64,000 nt of DNA, from the NCBI GenBank assembly GCA_025200525.1, contig CM045768.1:46037022-46101021 (forward strand), written 5' to 3'. The notes beneath the pieces are model-generated. The model saw only the letters and a program-made list of their open reading frames with translations, was not told where the DNA came from and made no database searches. Below, in pieces: positions 54,631 to 64,000 of this stretch. Each line of letters opens with the position of its first letter. Position 1 is the stretch's first letter. Both the position numbers and the translations under genes were made by a program. This DNA comes from Camellia lanceoleosa. Lineage: Eukaryota; Streptophyta; Magnoliopsida; Ericales; Theaceae.

Positions 54631-55184
54631 TTTTTGTTGCGTTATTTTTAAAATTTACAAATTACAAAATGTTGAAAATTCATAATTTGAAATTTTTTCA
54701 ATGGAATGTGGGAAATATTTTCTCCTTAGAATAAGGGAGATATTTTCTCAATGGAATAAAGGAAAGGTTTTTTTTTTTAGAACGAGGGAGATATTTTCTC
54801 CATAAAATAAGAGACTATTGTTATGTATTAGTTTGAAAATAGAAACATGTGCAAAAAATTAGAAAGTATGAGTTGGTCCTATTACATTAAATAGGACTTA
54901 ATAAAATATTTAAAAAGAATATGGGTTAGATGGAATAAAACACTTAGAAAGAGAATTTATCAAAAAATGACCCATCTATCTACTAATTTGTAATAAAATC
55001 TATTTCTCATTTATTTATAATTTTTCATTTAACTTATTTGAAAAATCAATCTCATGTACAACATATATTTGAACTTACATAAACCACAAACAACACAAAA
55101 AACAAAACAAAAATAGCACACTGTCAACTAAGTTACTATTAATGCGTGAGAACATATCGATAGATTTTTCAAAATAAAAAATGC
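54631..55184. other. AT-rich DNA downstream of the P450 gene
   Basis: Contains three near-repeats of GGGAGATATTTTCTCC-like text (about 54710-54800). Otherwise only the probable 3' UTR of the minus-strand P450 gene near 55140-55184. Confidence 0.45.
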
Positions 55185-58100
55185 TCAAACAACATTTGTA
55201 GCTTCAGAGAAAACGTTATTCATGATTATGTCACGTGCTTTGCACATAGCTTCTAATGGCTTAGCTTTAGGCATGGTAATTCCTTTTCCTTCCGTTAGAT
55301 CAACTGCCTCCTCAGTAACCCTCTCCCACTCGAAGCACTGAATCAATGACCCCAAAGCTAAACCCACGACACGTTGTGCCAGACCAGCCCCAGGGCAAGC
55401 CCTCCTTCCCATCCCAAATGGCATCAATTTGTGTCCTTCCACTTCTCCACCTTCGAATCTCTCAGGCTTAAAGCTTGTAGGATCATCCCAAACCTTAGGG
55501 TCCCGGTGAATGGCCCATGCATTAACCAATAACAATGTACCACATGGCACGTTGAACCCGCCTATAATGCAATCATCCGATGATACATGTGGTAACAACA
55601 ATGGTGCCGCTGGGAACAATCGAAAGGTCTCAGAGATAATAGCTTGAAGATAATGTAGCTTTGAGATATCGTGTTCATCAATCAAGCGATCTTGACCCAC
55701 ATGAGCATTTATCTCAGCTCTCGCCTTCTTCAACACCTCTGGATGGTTCACTAGAAGGGACATTGCCCATTCCATTGTCACTGCTGATGTATCAGTGCCC
55801 GCTAATATTATGACCTAGACATTAAAAGTTAATAAATAAAACTGAAAAAGTAAATTATATTTTTACATAATCAATACTATTTTTGCAATAAAAGGTATTT
55901 TGTTTTAAAGTGTTCGACCCACTACAAGAAAAAGTATCTTTGGCGACTAAAAAAACACCCTTGGTCGTTGAAAGTATAGGCTTTGCCGACTAAAAATATT
56001 TTAGTAGCCAAAAGTAAGACTTTTGGCGACTAAAAAAATTTAGTAGCCAAAAGTATAGGTTTTGGTGACTAACAATCTGTTTGGTCGCTGATATAAGGCT
56101 TTTACCGACTAAAAATATTTTAGTAGCCAAAAGTGAGGCATTGGGCGACTAAAAAGATGTTTAGTAGCCAAATGTGATGCTTTTTTGCGACTAAAAAGAA
56201 GTTTAGTTGCCAAAAGTAGTAATTTTAGCACGGGAATTAAATTTTTTAGCGACTAAAAAAAATTAGTAGTCAAAAGTATAGAATTGGTGACTAAAAAGAA
56301 GTTTAGTTGCCAAAAGTGGTCTCTTTTTTTTTTCTAGTAAATAATTTATTTTTACATAAATTATGTTCAATAAAAAATAATTATATTTATATATATACTT
56401 TTATATTAATATGGGTCTATATACTATATAAATAATATATGTTGTATATATAATTATATGGTGTTATAAAGGCATAGTGGAAAGAGTGTGTTGTATAAGA
56501 TTTATGATGTGGGAGGTTGATGAGTTGAATCTCCACAAGAGCAAATGAGAAGTTAGTGTGTAATTTTTTTTTTTTTTCACGAATGACCTTTTGGCGACTA
56601 AAAAGTTTGGTCGCTGATTCCTTGAGTAATGGTCGGTAAATGTATAATTTTAAAAAATAAAATTGACTATTAGCGACTAATAATTTAGTAGCCAAAACAT
56701 TTATTTTTGCTGACCAAATAAAATTTAGTAGCTAAAAGGCAACATTGCCGACTAAAAAAATAGTAGCCAAATGTGCACTTTCAGCGACCAAACACGCGTT
56801 TAGTCGCTAAAACATTCGCCGACATGGTTTAGGCAACTAACTTGGCGACAAAAAAATTTAGTCACTAAACGGTTTTGGCGACTAAAAATCCGACTTTTAG
56901 CGACTAATATTTTGATCAACAAAATTATTATTTCTTGTGGTGACCGCAATTCTACTACATTCTTTGTATGTAATTTATGTATATATTTTTTCTTTTTATT
57001 TACAAATCATTTATGTATATATTTTTTCTTTTGTATTTACAAATCATTACTCACAAAAGTACGGGACAATAGGAGATGAATTTACCATTTGTTTAGCCTA
57101 TTATGTTTATATACACTATAAATATTATATGAGTATGTAAAATATTTCATATTTACAACAACAACAAAAAAATATATATATATTATTATTATTTTTAACA
57201 CAATGAGTTTTACCTGCAAACATATTTTTATAGTGCGAATCTACTTAAAAAAATGAAAAAAATAATGAAAGCCATCCCCTAACATATATCCTGTTTTTTT
57301 ATTTTTTTATTTATGAATATTAATTGCTATATAAATTAAAAAAATATTTCAGTTTGTCATGAAATACTTTGTTCTTAATTTAATCAGAAATTAATAATAA
57401 CATTTATGCGGACATAGCGTTTTGTTTTGTCCGGTAGTTCACCATCAAATTGTGTTTGAATAAAGATTTGGAGGAAGGTTCTGTGGAAGGAAAAGAAAAT
57501 GAATAAATTTATGAAGTCAAATTTTTGATTATGAAAAATCATGTGATATATATAGATTTTAATTTGCAGAATTGCAGCATAAAAATTGTATGATGGGCTA
57601 GAGAGAGAGAGAGGAGGGGAGAGTCCACAAACCGCGATTAGTCCTTTGATGATTTCATCTGTATAATATTCTGGCTGTGATTCTTGCAAGGAAAGCAAAT
57701 GATCGATCATGGTGTTCTTACTCTTGTCACGCCTGTGCTCATCGATCAGACCTTGCAGGAAAGCGTCCATTTTCTTAAAAAGTATCCCCAAATTCTTCTC
57801 AAAACTCTGATAATCAATCCACCTTAATACCGGTAGAAAGTCCCCTGGGTACGATGCACCGGCATACTCGAATGCCTGCCTCATGATTTCCCGGAACTCC
57901 TTCGCCTCCTTGTTGTTCGACAACTCCTCGTCGTCGTCGCCGCCATAATACCTCTTTCCGGCGATCATTCTCATCATGATATTAAAGGTCAGTTCAGAAA
58001 ACTTGGATTTCAATTCGACTCTGGCGAAATCACGAGACGAGTTTCGATAGAATCTGCGGAGTAAAGTTTGATTTCATCTCGCCTGATCGATAAGAAGCCG

Positions 58101-58522
58101 TTGAGGCGGCTGGTCGAGAAGATTTCCAGCGCCATGAGGCGGCGGAGGTTGCGCCAGTGGTCGCCGTAACTGGATGCGCCGATGCTGGTGTAATTGTAGC
58201 CAAAGTACTTGCCGATGATGAGACGAGGGCGGTTGGCTAAGACGACGTCGTTCTTGGTGAAGCATTCCTCCACTGCGGACGGCGATGACACCACCACCAC
58301 CAGGCGTGACCCGAACCGGAGGGAGAAGATCGGCCCCAGGTTTTGGGATAGTCCGTGGAGAGTGCGATGGATAGGTTGTTTGAGGAGGTGGAGGTGACCG
58401 ATGACCGGAAGAGCCGGTGGGCTTGGAGGGAGATTCTTCTGTGTTCTGGCTTTTGTTAACGACTTGAAAGCAATGATAAGAAAGAAAATAGAGACAGATA
58501 AGTATAGCAAACGAACTTCCAT
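55185..58522 (-). CDS. Cytochrome P450, CYP81 family, two exons, frameshift in exon 1
   Basis: Exon 1 is 58522-57633 and exon 2 is 55814-55185. The single phase-0 intron sits at the CYP81 position, just before the I-helix. The product would be about 506 aa with the lesion ignored, normal for an ER-anchored plant P450 oxygenase. Features: N-terminal anchor (residues 1-22), Pro hinge [17 protein letters not shown]-helix AGTDTS (about 302-307), ETFR (359-362), PERF (about 414-417), and heme loop [11 protein letters not shown] with Cys about 437. Between 58067 and 58064 one base is missing after codon 152 (RRDEIK), so the frame runs into a stop 18 codons later. Either this allele is a pseudogene or it is a base error. 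CYP81 enzymes hydroxylate isoflavonoids, lignans or glucosinolate precursors; the substrate here cannot be told. Confidence 0.85.
55920..56942. mobile_element. Non-autonomous CACTA element (1023 bp) in the P450 intron
   Basis: The ends CACTACAAGAAA and TTTCTTGTGGTG are inverted repeats of the CACTA type. A perfect ACC duplication flanks it (55917-55919, 56943-56945), matching the 3-bp target of this superfamily. The interior has about twenty copies of TTTAGTAGCCAAAAG and GCGACTAAAAA in both orientations, the subterminal repeats that CACTA transposases bind. There is no transposase ORF. It adds about 1 kb to a 1.8-kb intron. Confidence 0.9.
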
Positions 58523-58586
58523 GGTTCGTAATGAAGATTAGATATATTGTTTTTGTGAGGATGGATGGATCTGAAGATTGTAATAA

Positions 58587-58602
58587 TATATATATATATA
58601 TA
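58587..58602 (-). promoter_or_regulatory. Putative TATA box of the P450 gene
   Basis: An alternating TA tract lies 65-80 bp upstream of the P450 start codon on the minus strand, which suits a TATA element with a short 5' leader. It is also a microsatellite, so its role is only probable. Confidence 0.4.
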
Positions 58603-58819
58603 GTAGTGTGTGTATGGTGTGAACCTGTAGAAATTTCTGAGAATCGTTCCATCGGTACGGTAGAGATGATCACGACACAGTGAGCGATCATTTTTTCGGG
58701 TATTAAATTAAATTGGACGGTAGTAGAGGATAAAACAATTTAGACAACACAATTACGTATGCGATCACGCAATCAATCGGGTTTATAAAATAATTATTAC
58801 TGTAGTAGAGGATATAACA

Positions 58820-59566
58820 AGGAATTGTTTGAAATGTTCTAAATAAATATATTTTTTGATTTTTTAAATTAAAAAGTTAAGAAAAAAAATATGATTGTTT
58901 GAGATAATTTTTTGAATTTTTATAAAAAAAATTGTATAATAAAAAATTATATAAATTTGTGTATAAGAAAAGATTATGATAGAATAGGCCGGGGCAGCGT
59001 GGGCAGTGTAGGATAGGAGATGATTCTCTCCTTTTCGGGTATTGAATTGGACGGTACTGTTTAGCCCTTGGGGACCCACCACAAGTCCCGTTTTGGTAAT
59101 CGGAACCGTTCAATATGTAGAACTCATCGAGTACTACAACTTGTGAAAAATCACATTGATCGGATATCGATAGCTATCTGATCGAATTATTTTTTTTTCT
59201 ACAATACCATTCATTTTTTTATACAAAACTAATTTGATCATATAGTTAGCGATATCCAACAAACGTGATTTTTTACAAGTATATAGTACTCGATGAGTTC
59301 TACACATTGAACGGTTCAGATTATCAAAACGGAACCCGTGATGGCCCCCACAGGCCGAACAGCACCGTCCTTAAACTTGTCTCCGCCTATGTAGTCATCA
59401 CCAAAGTCAAGCAAAGACAACTTATGTCAGAGTGAGTTGTCTCACAATTTGTATAAAAATAATTTTTTTATAATTTTTTTTTTTTGTAAATAATGATAAC
59501 TTTTTAATTTTTTTAATTACTTTTTGACTTTTTGTCTTATTTTAAAGATGCCAAACCAGGCCAAAG
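58820..59566. mobile_element. Foldback non-autonomous element, copy 1 (about 745 bp)
   Basis: The left end TTGTTTGAAATGTTCTAAAT and right end AAAGATGCCAAACCAGGCC are weak inverted repeats. Inside is a strong hairpin: CCGTTCAATATGTAGAACTC, GAGTACTA and TCACATTGATCGGATATCGA on the left arm (59090-59180) reappear inverted at about 59235-59335. Flanking this are CCCGTTTTGGTAATCGGAAC and its inverse GATTATCAAAACGGAACCCG. The reading is homologous throughout to the next ~725 bp. Confidence 0.75.
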
Positions 59567-60290
59567 AGGTTGTTTGGGACGTCCTAAATAAGTGCATTTT
59601 TTGGACTAAAAAGTTGAGAAAAAAAAATGATGGATGTTTGGGTTAACTTTTTGACTTTTTACGAAAAAATGTGTATTAAAAAATTGTATAAATAAGTGTA
59701 TAGGAGTAGTTAGTAAAGTAGCCCGTACAGTCTGACAGAGTAGTGGGCTGATTAGGAGATAGGAAATGGTTGCCTCCTTTTCGGGCTTGAATTGGACGGT
59801 GTTGTTCAGCCCGTAGGGGCCTATCACGAGTCCCGTTTGTTAATTGAAACTGTTCAATGTGTAGAACTCGTCGAGTACTATATACTTGTAAAAAATCACA
59901 TTGATCGAATATCAATAGCTATCTGATCGTGTTAGCTTTTTGTCAACCATTAACTATAACACTATCTATTTTTTATACAAAACTGATTTGATCGTATAGT
60001 TAGCGATATCTGATCAATGTGATTTTTTAGAAGCATATAGTACTCGACGAGTTTTAAATATTGAACGGTTCAGATTATCAAAACGAGACCCGTGATGGGC
60101 CTCCACGAGTCGAACAACACATTGTTGTTTGTGCACTCCTCTTGTGCAATTTTTTTCCAAAAAGTCAACAATGTCTGCGGAGGAGACCGGCACCAGTTGT
60201 AATAATTAAGTATAAAGTTAATTTTTTTAATATTTTTTTTGATAAATAATGATAACTTTTTAACTTTTTTTCATGTATCCCAAATTAGGC
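59567..60290. mobile_element. Foldback non-autonomous element, copy 2 (about 725 bp)
   Basis: Follows copy 1 directly in the same orientation. Matching landmarks are offset by 744 bp (TTGTTTGGGACGTCCTAAAT, CTCCTTTTCGGG, GAATTGGACGGT, the GTGTAGAACTCGTCGAGTAC arm, and AACGGTTCAGATTATCAAAA). The right end is ATCCCAAATTAGGCCTTT. There is no ORF of substance. Confidence 0.75.
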
Positions 60291-62389
60291 CTTTACATAC
60301 TTTAATAATTAAAATGATAAATTTATAATTACTTTAAGATAGCAACACTTATTTGTAAATTCATTATATGATTTTTTTAGGTAGACCCCACACTGATAAA
60401 TCTTATAAAATTATGTTTATGATGTCTTAGTATTACTAAGACAGACTGTGCATTTACACTAGGGGAAATGACCAATCCCTGTGTAGTTGAAATTTTTTTT
60501 CTGGAATAATGAAAAAATTTATAACAATAATGGTAGGTATAATGAAAGAAGTATCATGAAAAGTTTTTATGAAGATTCTTCATCCTTGAATTAGTTTATA
60601 GTGTTTTATTGTATGTTATACAATCACCCTTAGATTAATTTTATGAAACTTTTCCTGATATTCTTTTCATGATGCGTAACATTACTCAATTTCAATGAAG
60701 CTAGGTATAAATTTTAATTATTAAAGTCATCAACTTTTTTATGAATATATAATTATTTTTTAGAATTATACCAGATTTATACATAAACATGATAGAGTGC
60801 AGATAATGTATACTTTTTAATTTTTTGCTTTAAAAAATTTATATGTATACATAAGATTATACCAATAAAAAAAAAACATATATAATAGTGACTGTTTTTT
60901 AAATAATATGTTGTTCTGAAGGTTGTTTTGATTGGAAATAAGCGAATACAAATTTATAATTTTATTTTATATATATATATATTTTATAAAAAATTTTATA
61001 GAACATATATATTTCATCTGCACAGTGTTTAATATTTAAATACACACAATTATTCATAAATCATTAAATCATGTGTATTGGTTTAATCAATAATTTTGTA
61101 ATATGCATTCTGATTTTGTAATTTTGTAGTAATAAGCATGCTTCTATAAATAATAATTTTGTTTTTAAGTTTTAACAAAAATTATCATGTGTCCAAAAAA
61201 ACATGTGTTTGTATCTCCAACTAATAATATTGTTTGATGATTTCTCCATTACCTTCTCCATTTTTTGAGGTAATGTAAACACTTGGAACTTATTAAGAAT
61301 ACAATTTTGTGAAAATAAAATGATGAGATGAGCTCTTTATAGAGATTGGAGTCTGACTTTAAAATGAACATTGAAGTTTGGGAGATTAACTCCAAAGGAG
61401 TCGGTAAAAGGGTATTTTAGTTAACAGCAGTGATTCGGCCCCCGAATCCGGGGCCCCGAATCCCCCGAATAGCTATTTTAGGTAAAAAAAAAAAAAAAAA
61501 GAGAAAAAAAAAAAAAGAAAACAATTTTCATAAAAAGAAATTAGAGGGATTAGGGGAAACTTTTTTTGAGGTCCAAAACATTTTTCTTTAGTTAATAATC
61601 AACAAATCAAAACAAAAATAGCTTCATCAGACTAATTAAAGCAAAATTAAAAGGAGAGATTTTGAATAATTAAAAAGGAGAGATTTTCTTTTTAAAACAG
61701 CTTGACTGCTACCATCGTGAAGCTTCCAGAAAATATAGCCGTCATTTTTTTGGTTTTTGGTTTTTTTTTGTTAAAACAATCACATAAAAAAATAAAATAA
61801 GTTAAAAAATTAATAAAATAAAATATTATTTTCAAATCATAATCACTTTATTTCTTTTTTATAAAAATTTAAAAAGTTAAAAAATTTATCCCAAACAAAA
61901 TAATTTAGTCTAGACTAAAGTAGCAAAAAAGTTAAAAAGTCAACTCATATTCAAATCGAAGCCATAATAAATTTTAAAATAATTACATTAATTTTATTTT
62001 TAATAAAGTTAACTAAATTAAAATTACTATATAGTATGAAAGGCAAACTTTACTTTACTCCCCTATAGTTTGGGCCGAGTGCGGTTTGTTCTCCTGACAT
62101 TCGGAAATTACCGCATAATCCTCTTATAGTTGATGGACTAAAACGGACACTAATTTCTGTTAATTGAAGTTATAAATTGACAATTATACCTTCACATATA
62201 ATTTTGGGAAAACCCAATTCTTTCTCTCTAGATCTTCATCTTCTTCTCTTTCTCTCCATTTCAACCTTCTTTTTCTTCACCTTTTCTTTTTCTTCATCTT
62301 CGTCAACACCTTTTATTAAAACACATAATAATCACAAATATTTTCTGATTCTCTACTTTTTGAATCAAAGCTAAAGAAAGGTTTAGAGA
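60291..62389. other. AT-rich intergenic DNA
   Basis: No gene. Noted features: a C/G-rich patch at 61433-61472 with repeated CCCCGAAT, two poly-A tracts (61480-61515), a MITE-like end near 61880-61915 (TTTATCCCAAACAAAATAAT), and at 62050-62170 text (CTCCCCTATAGTTTGGGCC) resembling the MITE at 178-822 in style. Confidence 0.5.
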
Positions 62390-62640
62390 ATTAGGATCAT
62401 CCCATTAAATTTAATGATATAATATCCAATAATATGCATATATATATGCCTCAGATTCAGACTAAGATCGTTTGGGTTCTCTCTCCATCTAGGATCGTCC
62501 CATTATATTTAATATGCATATATATTTAATGATATAATATCCTTTTCTGGGTTCTCTCTCCATCTAAGATCGTCCTATTGTATTTGCCTCAGATTCGAAC
62601 CAAAATTGAATCAAGAAAAAGTTTGATTGGGTTATATATA
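62390..62640 (+). repeat. Direct repeats around GGATCGTCCCATTA
   Basis: The block GGATCATCCCATTAAATTTA, then ATGATATAATATCC, recurs near 62492 and, diverged, near 62568, with GGGTTCTCTCTCCATCTA between copies. The period is about 76-100 bp, two to three copies. Non-coding. Confidence 0.6.
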
Positions 62641-64000
62641 TATGCACACTGTGTGAGTGATTTTCTGATTACACTGCCCGCTTAGTAATCAACTGGAGAG
62701 CACCGGCAGAATAGATGGCTTTTAGCTAATCTGCAACAGAAAGAGAAGACTCCGGTGGTGGTTCGCCACCCGGGGGTATTCCGATGATCAAGTCAGTACT
62801 CAATATCTCTAAAAGATAATCAATAGTGCTAAACTCACTAGCTTAAGCATAAAAAATATACCTTAGGTCCATGGAGGTGCCTCTCTTTTATATCCAACAT
62901 AAACCTAGTCCCAATAGAAGCCTAACTTCTATGGACTCAGGATTACTGCTAATCTTGGACTCCCAGTAAGATTAAGATAAACTCTCTAAGAGTCTTATCT
63001 TAATACAAACTGAAGTCTTCTCTCATTCTAGAACTCTTGTCCCTCATCCAGGTTGAGTTCCCTTTTCATTCTAGGACTCTTGTCCCTTATCCACTTATCT
63101 CGGATTCTGATATCTTCGGAGATAACCTCGGCTTTGCCGAGATCACCTCGGCGTCATGACCAGGACACGTGGCACCTCGGCTAACACGTCGGCGTCACCT
63201 TGCCACGTGTTGGTACTTAGAAAATATATCCCCACAACTGCCCCCCTAGGTTCTATTACCTCGGTATTCTGAGGTGATGGAACCTACACTGTTCGTTCAT
63301 CTGTGCCCCTCTGTCCGAGATCAAACTCGCCGACGTCAAAGTTCCCCGGACTTTACTGTCCACTGGTGTCAAGAATCAAGTTTCATGCTTTCCAAGCTGC
63401 TTGAAATCGCACCTTCTAGCCGAGGTTCTGGTTCCATTAATTCGTAAACTCCAAGAGCTTTGCAACTGCTCCACTCACACTCTCTGGTGAGTTCCCGATT
63501 TCCAGTCATCTATTTGACTCCAGCGATTTTTATATCGACGTTCATTTCACTTGGTAGGTTCATAAACTCTTTACTTGCTATTAAGCTCAATCTTTCATAA
63601 CTCTTCTGAATCTGTTTACTTGCCATCTGTTGTCTTCTATTTTCGTCTGTCTTTAAGTTTTGAATTGTTTAAATATCTGGCACTATTCTTGTCATTATCT
63701 GCTTTCTGTTGTTAGCATCGTGTCTGGGTCATTACTTTCTTGTTTTTCACATACTTACTTAGTGCCTGTGCACTTGGCTTTATTTTGTCGTCTTCATGAC
63801 TATTTTTCTCTTTTTTTATTCAATCCTCTGGCTTTTTCTCTTTCTAGCTCTTTTGCTTAAATCCGTCATTGTTCCAAGCTTTCAAGCTTCTGAAACTGTC
63901 TTCGTTCCTCTCCTCCAGTGAAGCTTACGTTATTCTGTCATTGTCGTCAGACTTCGACAATTCTCATTCCAGCTTCTCTCTTTCTGGTAAGCTACTGTTC
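62641..64000. other. GC-richer stretch, LTR-like or promoter-like
   Basis: No ORF of a known family. It contains two CACGTG boxes (63166-63171 in ACACGTGGC; 63204-63209 in GCCACGTGT) amid repeated CCTCGG/CCGAGG motifs (63120-63200), then pyrimidine-rich DNA with CTGGTGAG and CTGGTAAG, which look like splice donors (63484, 63984). It could be an LTR and leader of a further retrotransposon that continues past the window, or the promoter and leader of a gene beyond the edge. I cannot decide. Confidence 0.4.

Noticed and set aside
58074..58691. 205-codon minus-strand ORF overlapping P450 exon 1
   Set aside because: It is an alternative frame of the CYP81 exon plus its upstream DNA. The P450 motifs are in the other frame.
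62177..62374. 65-codon Ser/Phe-rich ORF
   Set aside because: It translates a TC-rich pyrimidine tract and has no conserved features.

Overview
This is plant nuclear DNA, most likely from a eudicot and perhaps a woody one. It holds one intact intron-containing gene (an alanine:glyoxylate aminotransferase), one frameshifted cytochrome P450 gene of the CYP81 type, AT-rich intergenic DNA full of MITE-type hairpins, and roughly 40 kb of nested LTR retrotransposons. There is no prokaryotic signature and no CRISPR. The species assignment is inference only.

Layout. 1-2.8 kb: AT-rich flank with several small inverted-repeat elements. 2.97-6.82 kb (+): nine-exon AGT2-type aminotransferase. 7-8.7 kb: intergenic, with a foldback element. 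8.69-20.68 kb: a decayed Copia element on the minus strand, probably of the SIRE/Maximus type. It has lost the U5 end of its 5' LTR, its PBS and the start of gag. It was later hit by a 229-bp MITE in gag (TSD CTT) and by a 1.98-kb solo LTR in RNase H (TSD ATATT). 20.95-26.52 kb: a small solo LTR that itself contains a 4.77-kb solo LTR of Ogre/Tat type (TSD CTTTT). 27.25-37.52 kb: a 1.6-kb solo LTR (TSD GCAAG) invaded by a complete but dead Ty3/Gypsy chromovirus of a related family (27.65-36.28 kb, TSD AAAAA) that carries an unexplained 219-codon ORF ahead of gag.

37.5-43.3 kb: a decayed PIF/Harbinger-like transposon (a Myb/SANT-like ORF plus a DDE transposase), an LTR remnant, and one half of a minus-strand transposon-type ORF. 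43.35-51.01 kb: a second, nearly intact chromovirus (TSD TTTAG) that splits that ORF exactly; its other half resumes at 51.01 kb. 51.4-55.2 kb: AT-rich DNA with a ~235-bp tandem repeat. 55.19-58.52 kb (-): the CYP81-type P450, with a 1023-bp CACTA element in its intron and a 1-nt frameshift in exon 1. 58.8-60.3 kb: two adjacent ~740-bp foldback elements. 60.3-64 kb: AT-rich intergenic DNA, then a GC-richer regulatory-looking or LTR-like stretch.

The most striking observation is the 5' end of the second chromovirus (43353-43836). In place of a normal 5' LTR it has a palindrome of the LTR's 3' (U5) end: two arms of exactly 196 nt around a 72-nt loop, closed by a 10-bp inverted repeat that also exists inside the normal 3' LTR. 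The palindrome's outer end abuts a perfect 5-bp target-site duplication. This is what is expected if minus-strand cDNA snapped back on itself, primed its own second strand, and the resulting molecule with a U5 terminus at both ends was integrated.
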